NCBI RefSeq assembly: GCF_004137685.1
Contig: NZ_QYBB01000002.1
Location: forward strand, 248,001-312,000
Length of the DNA: 64,000 bases
Origin: Lichenibacterium minor
Lineage (GTDB): Bacteria; Pseudomonadota; Alphaproteobacteria; Rhizobiales; Beijerinckiaceae
Direction: 5' to 3'
Under the pieces are notes generated by a model. The model saw only the letters and a program-made list of their open reading frames with translations. It was not told the DNA's origin and searched no databases. Below are positions 28,675-37,374 of the stretch, piece by piece (the stretch's first letter is position 1; every line of letters begins with the position of its first letter). Both the position numbers and the translations under genes were made by a program.

Positions 28675-30006
28675 TCAGTCGTCGGAAGCGGGCTGGTCGG
28701 CCCCGGGGGCGGGCGCCTCGCCGTCGGCCGTCGCCCGGGTGGTGCGGCGGCGGCGGCGGGGGAATTTCGGCGCCCCGTCGGCGTCGTCGCCGGGGAAGGC
28801 CGTGGTGGTCGCGAGGCTGGGCTCGGGCGAGGCCGCATCGGCGGCCGGCGCCACCCGGGTCGGCGTGGTGATGAAGGAGGGGAGGCCGGGCGCATCGTCG
28901 ACGGGTGCCGGGGCGGGCCGCTCGGCTCGCTCGCGGCGGCGCGGCGCCTCGCTGCGCCGGGGTGCCGGTTCCGGCTGGGCGTCGGAGGCGGGCGTCGGGT
29001 CGGGCTGGCGGGCTGCCTCCTGCGCCGGCTCCTGCCGGATCTCGGGCTGCCGTTCCGGGGCCGCTTCGGCGCGGGGCTGTTCGCCCGAGGTGCCGCCGTT
29101 CGGCTGGTCGTCGGCCTGGCCGTCGCGGAAACGCTCGCCATCCCGGGGCTGCTCGTAACTCCGATCCCCGTAGGATCGCTCCTGGCCGTTCTGCTGCTGG
29201 CCGTTCTGGCTTTGGCCGTTGCGGTCCTGCCCCTGACGCTCCTGGCGTTCCTGGGCGAAGCGCTCGCGGCGGCTCTGGCGATCCCCGTAGGGGCGATCCC
29301 CGAAGGACCGCTCCTGGTTTTGATTCTGGTTCTGGTTCTGGCGATCCTGCCCCTGCGGGCGGTCGTCGGCGCGGATCTCGCCGCCGTTGTTGTCGCGATA
29401 GGGGCGGCGGTTCAGGCCGTTGCGGTCCTGCCTGTCCTGGCGCTGGTAGTTGTTGCGGTCGCCGTACGGGGCGCGCTCGCCGTTCTGCCGGTCGTTGTAG
29501 GGCTGGCGCTCGCCGCCCTGCCCCTGGGCGTTCTGGCCTTGGCCGTTCTGCCGATCCGCGTAGGGCTGCCGGTTGTCGCCGTTGTAGGGCTGCCGCTCCG
29601 CCCCATAGGGCTGGGCCGCGACGGGCTGCGGCACGAAGGGGGCCGGGGCCTGGGGAGACGCGAAGCGGTCCGGGATGCCGCTGTCGTCCTCGTCCTCGCC
29701 TTCCGTGTCGACGGCGTCGGGCTGGCGGGCGTAGCCGGCCTGCGCCGCCTGGGCGCTGGCGATCAGGCGGAAATAGTGCTCCGCATGCTGGAGATAGCTT
29801 TCCGCGGCGACGGGGTCGCCGGAGGACTGCGCATCCCGCGCCAGCTGCAGGTATTTCTCGGCGACGTGGTGGGCGTTGCCCCGGATCTTCACGTCGGGGC
29901 CGTTCGATTCATAGGAACGGGTGAGAGGATTGGGGCCCTTGCGATTGCCGCCGCCGTTGTTGGTGTTGGGGCGGCCGCGCATGCGCTTGTTCTGACCTGG
30001 TCTCAT
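28675..30006 (-). CDS. DUF4167-domain protein with long Q/N/R-rich disordered tail
   Basis: A 443-residue protein of a family confined, as far as I recall, to Alphaproteobacteria and mostly Hyphomicrobiales. The N-terminal DUF4167 (about 1-80) starts M-R-P-G-Q-N-K-R-M-R-G-R and contains V-A-E-K-Y-L-Q-L-A-R-D-A and A-E-H-Y-F-R-L-I helices. After an acidic linker comes about 190 residues dominated by Q, N, R, D, G and Y, with recurring P-Y-G-D-R and Q-N-G-Q units, then a Pro/Ala-rich basic end. Such a tail could bind RNA or phase-separate. Function is unknown. ATG at 30006 gives the family start. Confidence 0.85.
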   Translation of the reverse strand: MRPGQNKRMRGRPNTNNGGGNRKGPNPLTRSYESNGPDVKIRGNAHHVAEKYLQLARDAQSSGDPVAAESYLQHAEHYFRLIASAQAAQAGYARQPDAVDTEGEDEDDSGIPDRFASPQAPAPFVPQPVAAQPYGAERQPYNGDNRQPYADRQNGQGQNAQGQGGERQPYNDRQNGERAPYGDRNNYQRQDRQDRNGLNRRPYRDNNGGEIRADDRPQGQDRQNQNQNQNQERSFGDRPYGDRQSRRERFAQERQERQGQDRNGQSQNGQQQNGQERSYGDRSYEQPRDGERFRDGQADDQPNGGTSGEQPRAEAAPERQPEIRQEPAQEAARQPDPTPASDAQPEPAPRRSEAPRRRERAERPAPAPVDDAPGLPSFITTPTRVAPAADAASPEPSLATTTAFPGDDADGAPKFPRRRRRTTRATADGEAPAPGADQPASDD

Positions 30007-30430
30007 CGATCGTCCTTGGGGTGACATCAGGCCCGTGACCGCGCGCAGGGATGGTTCTGCGGGGCTCTCGCCAGCGGCGCCGTCGTTCTGGTGCTGTGCA
30101 GCTCGTTCATTCCGTCTCCGGCTCCGGCCCGGAGCGGGCGGCGAAGGCCGAGGTGGAAAATGCGAGAATCCGTTGCGGGGTCTGCCGAAGGCGACCCGTG
30201 CCACCGAGGCCCGAGGGCGTCTGGCCGATCACGAGGGGATCAAAGCCGAAACGCAGGAGGGCGAAAGAGCACGGACAGGTGCTGAGCAGCATCCGCGCGG
30301 GGGTCGTGTCCCGATTTCTGGCTGAAACCCTAGAGGATCGCCGGTCCCCCGCCAAGCCCTTTTGTCGCCCCGGAGCGCAGAAAACCGGGCGAAAACCGCA
30401 TTTTCCCCGCTCCGGCCGCAGTCCTCCCTG
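30007..30430. other. Intergenic region, no gene seen
   Basis: About 424 bases between the DUF4167 start and the rlmN stop, both on the minus strand. No frame has a ribosome-binding site and family likeness. No clear promoter or DnaA box was found by eye. prfA/prmC, which often precede DUF4167 genes, are absent. Confidence 0.45.
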
Positions 30431-31663
30431 TCACGCCCCCGCGGAAACCGCTTCCGGGGCGCCGTCGGGCGCCAGCATCAGACGGGCGCGGGCGCGCAGC
30501 TTCTCGGTCTCGCTCTTCAGCTGCCCGCAGGCGGCCAGGATGTCCCGCCCGCGCGGCGTCCGCACCGGGCTGGCATAGCCGGCCTTGAACACGATGTCCG
30601 AGAACGTCTCGATCGTCGCCCAGTCCGAACAATCGTAGCGGGTGCCGGGCCAGGGGTTGAAGGGGATCAGGTTGATCTTGGCCGGGATGCCCTTCAGCAA
30701 CCGCACCAGGTCGCGGGCGTCCTGGGGTGAATCGTTGACGCCCTTCAGCATCACGTATTCGAAGGTGATGCGCCGCGCGTTGGACGCGCCCGGGTAGGAC
30801 CGGCAGGCCTCCAGCAGCTCGCGGATCGGGTATTTCCGGTTCAACGGCACGAGCTCGTCCCGCAGCTCGTCGCGCACGGCGTGGAGCGAGATCGCCAGCA
30901 TGGTGCCGACGTCGCGGCCGAGCGCCTCGATCTGCGGCACGACGCCGGAGGTCGACACCGTGATGCGCCGCCGCGACAGCGACAGGCCGTCGCCGTCCGA
31001 CAGCACGCCGATGGCGTCGCGCACGTTGTCGAGATTGTAGAGGGGTTCGCCCATGCCCATGAACACGATGTTGGACACGGCGCGCACGCCTTCGCCCGAC
31101 GGGACCAGCCCGTCCGTCGGGGGCGTCAGGCCGGGGAAGTCGCCGAGCCGGTCGCGGGCGACGAGGAGCTGCTGGACGATCTCGCGCGACCCGAGGTTCC
31201 GCACCAGCTTCTGCGTGCCGGTGTGGCAGAACGTGCAGGTCAGCGTGCAGCCCACCTGGCTCGACACGCAGAGCGTCCCGCGGTCGGATTCCGGGATGTA
31301 CACGCATTCGATCTCGGCGCCGCGGTCGTGCGGGCCGGTGGAGGGCATGCGGATGAGCCACTTGCGGGTGCCGTCGATCGACACCTGTTCGGCCACCACG
31401 GCCGGGCGGTCGAGCGTGTAGCGCTCGGCCAGGGCGGCGCGCAGGGACTTGCCGATGTTCAGCATGGCGTCGAAGCGCGTCGCGCCCTGGAAATAGATCC
31501 AATGCCACAGCTGCGCCACGCGCATCTTGATCTCGCGCTCGGGCAGGTCGAGCCCGCGGAGCGCTTCGGCGAGCTCGGCGCGCGTCATGCCGGCGAGCGA
31601 CGCCTTGGCGGAACTCGGGAAGGGCGCCGCGACGGGCGGGGGCAGGGTGGCGGCGACGTCCAA
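30431..31663 (-). CDS. rlmN: Dual-specificity 23S rRNA/tRNA adenine-2 methyltransferase
   Basis: A 410-residue radical-SAM enzyme that methylates C2 of A2503 in 23S rRNA and A37 of some tRNAs. The iron-sulfur triad is C-T-L-T-C-T-F-C. The preceding S-S-Q-V-G-C segment, [15 protein letters not shown] and S-L-H-A are standard, and the C-terminal conserved Cys lies in I-L-A-A-C-G-Q-L. The N-terminus is about 20 residues longer than the E. coli protein, as in related alphaproteobacteria. A well-formed promoter stands 88 bases upstream. Confidence 0.95.
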   Translation of the reverse strand: MDVAATLPPPVAAPFPSSAKASLAGMTRAELAEALRGLDLPEREIKMRVAQLWHWIYFQGATRFDAMLNIGKSLRAALAERYTLDRPAVVAEQVSIDGTRKWLIRMPSTGPHDRGAEIECVYIPESDRGTLCVSSQVGCTLTCTFCHTGTQKLVRNLGSREIVQQLLVARDRLGDFPGLTPPTDGLVPSGEGVRAVSNIVFMGMGEPLYNLDNVRDAIGVLSDGDGLSLSRRRITVSTSGVVPQIEALGRDVGTMLAISLHAVRDELRDELVPLNRKYPIRELLEACRSYPGASNARRITFEYVMLKGVNDSPQDARDLVRLLKGIPAKINLIPFNPWPGTRYDCSDWATIETFSDIVFKAGYASPVRTPRGRDILAACGQLKSETEKLRARARLMLAPDGAPEAVSAGA

Positions 31664-31716
31664 GGGCTGAGGCTCTTCTCGATAGGGCGAGGGCTCAGCC
31701 GATGGGGCGGGTGTCG

Positions 31717-31731
31717 CGAGGCGAAGCCTCG
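31717..31731. repeat. Small hairpin in the rlmN leader
   Basis: CGAGGC-GAA-GCCTCG, a 6-bp stem with a GNA-type loop (minus strand loop TTC). It lies between the predicted start of transcription and the rlmN ATG. Its role is unknown. Confidence 0.35.
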
Positions 31732-31758
31732 ACCGGCGCAGCTGAGTGATGGCGACGG

Positions 31759-31787
31759 TCTATAGTGTCATGTGCCGCCGGGCACAA
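31759..31787 (-). promoter_or_regulatory. Sigma-70-type promoter of rlmN
   Basis: Read on the minus strand: TTGTGC (31787-31782), exactly 17 bases, TATAGA (31764-31759). The hexamers and spacing are identical to those before the tRNA-Ala pair. It sits directly after the peroxiredoxin stop, so rlmN is transcribed on its own. Confidence 0.6.
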
Positions 31788-31788
31788 C

Positions 31789-32304
31789 TCAAGGGGTGGG
31801 GACGCGCGGGGCAGGGGCGCCGAGCGCGGCCAGCACGGCTTCGGCGCCGGACACGCCGACCGCGCCCCGGACCTCCTCCAGCGACAGCGACGTCACGACG
31901 CCGTCCTCCACGATCATCGCGTAGCGCTGCGACCGGGTCCCGAAGCCGCGCGCCGAGCCGTCGGCTTCGAGGCCGATCGCGCGCGCGAACGTGCCGTTGC
32001 CGTCGCCCAGGAAGCTGATGCGGCCGTCGGGATCGGCCTTGGCGGCCCAGGCCTTGAGCACGAAGGCGTCGTTGACGGCCGTGACCGCGATGGCGTCGAC
32101 GCCCGTGGCCAGGATGGCGTCGGCGTGCTCGACGAAGCCGGGCAGGTGGTTGCGGTCGCAGGTCGGCGTGAAGGCGCCGGGCACGCCGACGAGGACCACG
32201 CGCCGGCCGCCGAACACGTCGGCGGTGGACCGCGTGTCGAGGCCGTCGGGCGTGGTGACGAAGAAGTCGACCTGAGGCAGGCGGTCGCCGGGCTGGATCG
32301 CCAT
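31789..32304 (-). CDS. Peroxiredoxin, Prx5/hybrid type
   Basis: A 171-residue thiol peroxidase that reduces hydrogen peroxide and organic peroxides. The catalytic motif P-G-A-F-T-P-T-C-D (peroxidatic Cys near residue 48) is the Prx5/AhpE-like form and is followed by R-N-H-L-P-G-F. F-G-T-R-S-Q-R-Y-A-M occupies the place of the conserved RYxxxV strand. There is no second clear resolving Cys, which suggests one-Cys chemistry with an external thiol donor. ATG at 32304 gives M-A-I-Q-P-G-D-R-L-P. The upstream frame is not family-like. Confidence 0.9.
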   Translation of the reverse strand: MAIQPGDRLPQVDFFVTTPDGLDTRSTADVFGGRRVVLVGVPGAFTPTCDRNHLPGFVEHADAILATGVDAIAVTAVNDAFVLKAWAAKADPDGRISFLGDGNGTFARAIGLEADGSARGFGTRSQRYAMIVEDGVVTSLSLEEVRGAVGVSGAEAVLAALGAPAPRVPTP

Positions 32305-32443
32305 GGGAAGGTTCCAAACGGTGAAGGGGGGAAGCGGGCGCCCGCCCGGCGCATGCCGTGCCGTCGCCGACGGGAGCCCGCACGAGAAGCCGAGCCCGTC
32401 GGGCTCTCGGCGGACGGTCGTGGGCGGGCCCACGCCGCCCTGT

Positions 32444-33331
32444 CTAAGGCTTCGGCGCCGCCCCGTCGAGCGTCACAGGCACCTCGACGGAGCCGGCCGG
32501 GGCCGTCAGCGTCAGGACGAGGGGTGCGGGCGGAACCTCGGCGCCCTTGGGGCGGTCGAGGCGTTTCACGGGAAACACCGCGTCCCCCCCGGCGACCACG
32601 GGCGTTCCCGCCGCATAGGCCCAACCCTCGGGCGCTTCCACGAAGAGCGCGGCGCCCCGCCCCGCCCCGGACGCCGTCACCCTGAAGCCGCCGTCGGGGG
32701 CGGGTTCGACGCCGCGCACCGCCGGCGTGCCCCCGCCGCCCACGGTGCCGGGCCTCGGCACGGCCGATAGGGCATCGCCCACCCAGGCCGCCTCGGGCGC
32801 GGCCCCGCGGCCGAGGGCCAGGCGCAGGTCGGCGTGGGCCGGCAGGCAGATGTCGTGGCAGGCCGCGTAGTCCAGCGTCACGGCGAGCCCGACGGGCTTC
32901 GACGGATCGGCCGGCTCGACCAGCACCGGGAACACCACGTCGTCCCGGTAGCCGAAGGCTTCGGCGCCGGCCTCGTCGAACTTCGACGGCGCGGGATAGC
33001 GCACCGTCGCGGTCTTCAGGTTGGTCGAACCCGCGAAGGAGAAGGAGGGGGGCACGCCGGCGTCGCCGGGGTCGCGCCAATAGGTGATGAAGCGCGGCTC
33101 GAGCCTGATCTCGACGCCCGCCAGCAGCCCGTGGCCGCCCGGCCCGGGCCCTGCGTCGATCAGCCTGGCGCGCGACTGCGCGCCCTCGGACCAGGGCGAG
33201 CGTCCGGCGGCTTCCGCCGCCTTGGACGTCACCGGCGCGGCATCCACCGCCTGGGGCAGGGCGGTGGCGAGGAGGGCCGCGCCGGCGCCGAGCAGGGCCG
33301 GCCGGAGCGGGATGGGGAGGAGACGCAGCAT
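32444..33331 (-). CDS. DsbD N-terminal-domain-like periplasmic protein
   Basis: A 295-residue exported protein with a signal peptide (about 1-31, ending A-V-D-A-A). The mature part resembles the immunoglobulin-like N-terminal domain of DsbD, which relays electrons to periplasmic thiol partners. It has W-R-D-P-G-D-A-G near the start, and C-H-D-I-C-L-P, which is spaced like the active-site Cys pair region. No membrane domain (ScsB/DsbD beta) is fused, so it would depend on a partner encoded elsewhere. It diverges from yqgE. A parS-like site lies inside the coding region. Confidence 0.75.
   Translation of the reverse strand: MLRLLPIPLRPALLGAGAALLATALPQAVDAAPVTSKAAEAAGRSPWSEGAQSRARLIDAGPGPGGHGLLAGVEIRLEPRFITYWRDPGDAGVPPSFSFAGSTNLKTATVRYPAPSKFDEAGAEAFGYRDDVVFPVLVEPADPSKPVGLAVTLDYAACHDICLPAHADLRLALGRGAAPEAAWVGDALSAVPRPGTVGGGGTPAVRGVEPAPDGGFRVTASGAGRGAALFVEAPEGWAYAAGTPVVAGGDAVFPVKRLDRPKGAEVPPAPLVLTLTAPAGSVEVPVTLDGAAPKP
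32562..32577. other. parS-like site inside the DsbD-like gene
   Basis: CGTTTCACGGGAAACA matches TGTTTCACGTGAAACA in 14 of 16 bases (first base, and G for T at position 10). It shares the GGGAAAC form with the site at 37339. Confidence 0.55.
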
Positions 33332-33404
33332 GGCGCTGCAGGTAGCGCGCCGGAGCGCGTTCGGCCAGCTTGCGGGCGCGGCGGGCGCCGGCCTAGGATC
33401 GCGC

Positions 33405-34016
33405 ATGACGACCGCGTCCCCGTTCGACTCCCCCGAAGCCACCTTCCTCGACGGCCAGCTCCTCGTCGCCATGCCGGGCATGGGCGACAAGCGGTTCGAG
33501 CGTGCGGTCATCTATCTCTGCGCGCATTCCGCCGACGGCGCGATGGGCATCATCATCAACCATCCCGCCAAGAGGGTCAGCTTCACGGACCTCCTCGTGC
33601 AGCTCGACGTCATCGAGCCCGACGAGGCCATCCGCCTCCCGACCAGCGCCGGAAACGTGCCGGTGGTGAAGGGCGGGCCGGTCGACACGGGCCGGGGCTT
33701 CGTGCTGCACTCGACCGACTACCACGTCGACAGCTCCACCATGGAGATCGACGGCGGCGTGTCGCTCACCGCCACCGTGGACGTGCTGCGCGCCATCGCC
33801 AAGGGCCTCGGGCCCCACCGCGCCATGCTGGCCCTGGGCTACGCGGGCTGGGAACCGGGGCAGCTCGAGCAGGAGATCCGCCAGATGGGCTGGCTGCACT
33901 GCCCGGCCGACGAGGCGCTCATCTTCGATCCCGCCCTCGACACCAAATACGACCGCGCGCTGCGCAAGATCGGCATCGACCCCGGCAGCCTGTCGAGCCA
34001 GACCGGACACGCATAG
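33405..34016 (+). CDS. yqgE: YqgE/AlgH family protein
   Basis: A 203-residue cytoplasmic protein of the conserved UPF0301 family, of unknown biochemical role. Family segments are [36 protein letters not shown], and the C-terminal [16 protein letters not shown]. It is intact and of typical length. ATG at 33405 starts 73 bases from the divergent DsbD-like gene, so the two share a promoter region. As I recall, a gene-order link of yqgE with DsbD-like and peroxiredoxin genes is common in Hyphomicrobiales. Confidence 0.9.
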   Translation: MTTASPFDSPEATFLDGQLLVAMPGMGDKRFERAVIYLCAHSADGAMGIIINHPAKRVSFTDLLVQLDVIEPDEAIRLPTSAGNVPVVKGGPVDTGRGFVLHSTDYHVDSSTMEIDGGVSLTATVDVLRAIAKGLGPHRAMLALGYAGWEPGQLEQEIRQMGWLHCPADEALIFDPALDTKYDRALRKIGIDPGSLSSQTGHA

Positions 34017-34052
34017 GGGCCGGCGGCGGCGCGGGGGTCGCGCCCCGCGGCA

Positions 34053-34077
34053 GGAACACCCGACCGTCGGATCGGTT
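34053..34077 (+). promoter_or_regulatory. EcfG-like general-stress promoter candidate
   Basis: GGAAC (34053-34057), 16 bases, GGTT (34074-34077). The alphaproteobacterial EcfG consensus is GGAAC-N16/17-CGTT, so one base differs. It lies 25 bases before the SDR start, a family often in the general stress regulon. Confidence 0.45.
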
Positions 34078-34102
34078 GAAGCGGCATATCAGGAGCCGCA
34101 TC

Positions 34103-34978
34103 ATGACCGACGATCCGCTGAAGAAATACCCGCGCCCGCCCTTCAAGGCGCAGCCGCAGAGCTTCCCCGGCCTCACCAGCAAGATGTCGCCGGAGCCGGA
34201 CCACGGCGAAGGCAGCTACAAGGGCTCCGGCCGCCTGGACGGCAAGGTCGCCATCGTGACGGGCGGGGACAGCGGCATCGGCCGCGCGGTCGCCATCGCC
34301 TTCGCCCGGGAAGGCGCCGACATCGCGCTCTCCTACCTCGACGAGGAAGGAAAGGACGCCGAGGAGGTCAAGGTCTGGATCGAGAAGGCCGGCCGCCGCT
34401 GCCTGCTGCTGCCGGGCGACATGTCGGCGGCGAGCCACTGCCGCGCCATGGCCGAGAAGACCGTGGAAGCCTTCGGCAAGATCGACGTCCTGATCAACAA
34501 CGAGGCCTTCCAGCACCCGAACGAGGGGCTCGACGACATCGACGACGAGGTGTTCGAGAAGCACTTCCGGGTCAACGTCTTCGCGCCCTTCTACCTCACC
34601 AAGGCGGCCGTGAAGCACATGAAGCCGGGCGGCTCCATCGTGGTCACGTCGTCGGTGAACTCGAAGCACCCCATGCCGTCGCTGTTCGCCTATTCGGCCA
34701 CCAAGGGCGCCCTGAGCAACATGGTCATCAGCCTGTCCGGGATGCTGGCCGAGAAGGGCATCCGGGTGAACGGCGTGCTCCCCGGCCCGATCTGGACGCC
34801 CTTCATCCCCGCCGGCATGGACGACGCATCCGTGCAAAGCTTCGGATCGCAGACGCCCTTCGGACGGCCGGGGCAGCCGGCGGAGCTCGCGCCCTCCTAT
34901 GTCATGCTGGCCTCGGACGAGAGCAGCTACACGTCGGGCGCGCTCATCACCGTCGCGGGCGCGATGCCGATCTTCTGA
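34103..34978 (+). CDS. Short-chain dehydrogenase, YghA-like stress-associated type
   Basis: A 291-residue SDR. The N-terminal extension of about 45 residues, with Y-P-R-P-P-F and P-E-P-D-H-G-E, is characteristic of the YghA/general-stress SDR group. The NAD(P) motif is T-G-G-D-S-G-I-G-R-A, and the catalytic Ser is in V-T-S-S-V-N, with Y-S-A-T-K. The usual N-N-A-G/A reads N-N-E-A here. Substrates are poorly known; aldehydes are suggested. An EcfG-like promoter fits a stress role. It converges on rsmE, 20 bases away. Confidence 0.88.
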   Translation: MTDDPLKKYPRPPFKAQPQSFPGLTSKMSPEPDHGEGSYKGSGRLDGKVAIVTGGDSGIGRAVAIAFAREGADIALSYLDEEGKDAEEVKVWIEKAGRRCLLLPGDMSAASHCRAMAEKTVEAFGKIDVLINNEAFQHPNEGLDDIDDEVFEKHFRVNVFAPFYLTKAAVKHMKPGGSIVVTSSVNSKHPMPSLFAYSATKGALSNMVISLSGMLAEKGIRVNGVLPGPIWTPFIPAGMDDASVQSFGSQTPFGRPGQPAELAPSYVMLASDESSYTSGALITVAGAMPIF

Positions 34979-34998
34979 CGCCGGCCGGCCGGGCGTCC

Positions 34999-35757
34999 TC
35001 ACCCCCCGGCCAGGTCGCCCAACACGGCGCCGACCAGCGCCAGCGCCGCCACCGCGGCCGTGTCGGCCCGCAGGATGCGCGGGCCGAGCGACAGCCGCAG
35101 GTGCCGGGGCAGGGCGAGCAGCGCCGCCCGCTCGGCCTCGTCGAAGCCTCCTTCCGGCCCGATGACGACGGCGGCCGGCCCGCGCGGCGCCGCGCGCAGG
35201 GCCGCCAGCGGGTCGGCCACCTCGGCATCCTCGTCGCAGAACACCATCAGCCGTGCCGGGTCCCAGCCGGCCAGGAGGGCGTCGAGGCGCGCGGCCGGGC
35301 GTACCTCCGGCACCGCGAGGATGCCGCATTGCTCGGCGGCTTCCACGGCGTTGGCGCGCATGCGGTCCTCGTTGACCCGCGCCGCCTGGGTGCGCCGCGT
35401 GATCACCGGCTGCAGCACGCCCGCCCCCATCTCGACCGCCTTCTGCACCATGTAGTCCAGCCGCGCGTGCTTCAGCGGCGCGAACAGCAGCTGCAGTGCC
35501 GCCGGGGCGGGCTGGGGGCGGGTCGTCTCGGCCGGGTGCAGGGTGGCGGACGCCTTGCGGCCTTCGAGCGTGCAGCGCCACTCGCCGTCCCGCCCGTTGA
35601 AGGCCAGCACCAGGTCGCCGTTGCCCAGGCGCAACACGTTGGTCAAATAATGCGCCTGATCCTTCGACAGCGGAACCGGTGCCCCGGCGGCGAGATCGCC
35701 CTCGAGATACAGGCGCGGGGCGGAAAAATCGTAGCGGGCCAAGGCGTTCGGCTCCAT
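34999..35757 (-). CDS. rsmE: 16S rRNA (uracil-1498 N3) methyltransferase
   Basis: A 252-residue SPOUT enzyme that methylates U1498 of 16S rRNA. The N-terminal PUA-like domain has D-Q-A-H-Y-L-T-N-V-L-R. The C-terminal knot has the family triad V-Q-K-A-V-E-M-G, then E-A-A-E-Q-C-G, I-G-P-E-G-G-F, and L-G-P-R-I-L-R-A-D-T-A. Length is normal. ATG at 35757 gives M-E-P-N-A-L-A-R-Y-D-F-S-A-P-R; the longer frame reads antisense to a neighbour. It diverges from the exported protein gene that leads into ubiA. Confidence 0.93.
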   Translation of the reverse strand: MEPNALARYDFSAPRLYLEGDLAAGAPVPLSKDQAHYLTNVLRLGNGDLVLAFNGRDGEWRCTLEGRKASATLHPAETTRPQPAPAALQLLFAPLKHARLDYMVQKAVEMGAGVLQPVITRRTQAARVNEDRMRANAVEAAEQCGILAVPEVRPAARLDALLAGWDPARLMVFCDEDAEVADPLAALRAAPRGPAAVVIGPEGGFDEAERAALLALPRHLRLSLGPRILRADTAAVAALALVGAVLGDLAGG

Positions 35758-35911
35758 CGGCTGCGGGCGGGACGCGTCGCCGTGCGCCGACTGGGGCGAC
35801 ACTGTCAAGCCGGTGTGCCATGAAGCTGCCGCTTTTGGGAGGCCTCCATCGGGCCTACCGACGCTTGCTCCCGCGGCCGCCTCCTCGTGCCGCACACGAT
35901 GAGATGCCCGC

Positions 35912-36385
35912 ATGACCGTTCGCCAGTCCCCTTCGCGTCGCACGACGGCCCTCCTGGTCGACGTGGTCCGGGCTGGCGCGGTCGCGGCGTCGCTGCTCGC
36001 GCCGGCGGCGGCCTGGGCCGACTGCAACGTCGACATGGGCGCCCTGGCGGCGAAGCGGGCTTCGGCCAGCGCCATGCTCGACCAGAACAAGAAGGCGCAC
36101 GGCGGCAAGCTCGACCCCGTGTCGGCCTGCCCGCAGCTGAAGGCGCTGGCCGCCGCGCAGGGCGCCATGGTGTCCTACATGAAGACCAACAAGGACTGGT
36201 GCGGCCTGCCCGACCAGATCGTGTCGCAGGGCGCCGCCGCGCAGGCGCAGATCAGCGGCTTCGCCGTGAAGGCTTGCGGCATGATCGCCAAGATGAAGCA
36301 GATGCAGGCCGCGCAGGCCACCGCGGCCGCCCAGCAGCAGCAGGCTCAGATCCCCGCGCTGAAGCTTCCCGCCGGCCCGCTGTGA
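35912..36385 (+). CDS. Exported cysteine-containing protein of unknown function
   Basis: A 157-residue protein with a long basic N-terminus and a hydrophobic stretch (about 19-36, ending A-A-A-W-A), so it is probably exported. The mature part has four Cys (D-C-N-V, S-A-C-P, D-W-C-G, K-A-C-G) that could form two disulfides. It ends in a Gln/Ala-rich helix. I think similar proteins occur widely in Hyphomicrobiales without known role. Its stop overlaps the GTG start of ubiA, which implies translational coupling. Confidence 0.7.
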   Translation: MTVRQSPSRRTTALLVDVVRAGAVAASLLAPAAAWADCNVDMGALAAKRASASAMLDQNKKAHGGKLDPVSACPQLKALAAAQGAMVSYMKTNKDWCGLPDQIVSQGAAAQAQISGFAVKACGMIAKMKQMQAAQATAAAQQQQAQIPALKLPAGPL

Positions 36386-37329
36386 GCGAGGGCGCCGGCC
36401 GCCCCGCCCCGCCCCGCCGCATCGCCGACGACCTCCCCGACGCGGCGCTGCGGCGCTGGCCCGCCGCCGTCCGCCCCTATGCCCAGCTGGCCCGCTGGGA
36501 CCGGCCCATCGGCTGGCAGCTGCTGCTCGCCCCCTGCTGGTGGGGGACGGCGCTGGTGGCCGACGCCGTGCATTCTTCCCCCGACGTCACGCATCTGGCA
36601 CTGTTCGCCGTCGGCGCCGTCGCGATGCGCGGCGCGGGGTCGACGGGCAACGACATCGTCGACCGCGACATCGACCGCGCGGTCGAGCGCACCCGCGGCC
36701 GGCCCCTGGCGAGCCGCCGCGTGTCGACGCGGCAGGCCGCGGCCTTCCTGGTGGCGCAGTCGCTGGTGGGGCTGGCGGTGCTGCTCTGCTTCGACCGCTA
36801 CACGGTCGCGCTGGGCATCGCGGCGCTGCTGCCCGTGGCCGTCTACCCGTTCATGAAGCGGATCACCAACTGGCCGCAGTTCGTGCTCGGCCTGGCCTTC
36901 GCCTGGGGGGCGCTGGTGGGCTGGTCCGCCACCGCGGGGTCGCTCGCCTGGCCGGCGCTGGCGCTCTACGCCGGCGCGATCCTGTGGACCATGGGCTACG
37001 ACACGATCTACGCGCTGCAGGACATCGCCGACGACGTCGGCGCCGGGATCGGCTCGACGGCGATCCGGTTCGGCCGGCATGTGCGGGGCGGGGTGGCGGC
37101 GCTCTACGCCCTGGCGCTCGTGCTGATCGCCGCCGCGATGGCCGGGGTCGGGGTGGGGGCCTGGGCCTGGGCGGGCTTCGCGTGTTTCGCCGCGCATCTC
37201 GGCTGGCAGGTGGCCCGCATCCGCCGTGACGACACGGCGCGCGCCCTGACGCTGTTCCGCTCCAACCGCGACGCGGGGCTCGTGCTCTTCGCCGGGCTTG
37301 CGATCCAGGCCTGGGCGTCGATGGGCTGA
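36382..37329 (+). CDS. ubiA: 4-hydroxybenzoate polyprenyltransferase
   Basis: A 315-residue inner-membrane prenyltransferase that attaches the polyprenyl chain to 4-hydroxybenzoate in ubiquinone synthesis. The first Asp-rich motif is N-D-I-V-D-R-D-I-D and the second Y-A-L-Q-D-I-A-D-D, both needed for Mg-diphosphate binding. Eight or nine hydrophobic helices are visible. The GTG start at 36382 is chosen because it overlaps the preceding stop (GTGA) and gives the family length. The substrate, 4-hydroxybenzoate, is also what pobA nearby consumes. Confidence 0.92.
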   Translation: MSEGAGRPAPPRRIADDLPDAALRRWPAAVRPYAQLARWDRPIGWQLLLAPCWWGTALVADAVHSSPDVTHLALFAVGAVAMRGAGSTGNDIVDRDIDRAVERTRGRPLASRRVSTRQAAAFLVAQSLVGLAVLLCFDRYTVALGIAALLPVAVYPFMKRITNWPQFVLGLAFAWGALVGWSATAGSLAWPALALYAGAILWTMGYDTIYALQDIADDVGAGIGSTAIRFGRHVRGGVAALYALALVLIAAAMAGVGVGAWAWAGFACFAAHLGWQVARIRRDDTARALTLFRSNRDAGLVLFAGLAIQAWASMG

Positions 37330-37338
37330 CGCGCCGGC

Positions 37339-37354
37339 TGTTTCACGGGAAACA
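37339..37354. other. parS-like site between ubiA and pcaQ
   Basis: TGTTTCACGGGAAACA matches TGTTTCACGTGAAACA in 15 of 16 bases (G for T at position 10). It lies in the short gap between convergent stops, a neutral place for a centromere site. Confidence 0.7.
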
Positions 37355-37374
37355 GCGCCGCCCGTCGAAACCCG

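Noticed and set aside
26356-30024. A 1222-codon open frame on the plus strand
   Set aside because: It runs antisense across mnmE, rho and the DUF4167 gene. In such GC-rich DNA stop codons are rare in shadow frames, and the translation has no domain likeness.
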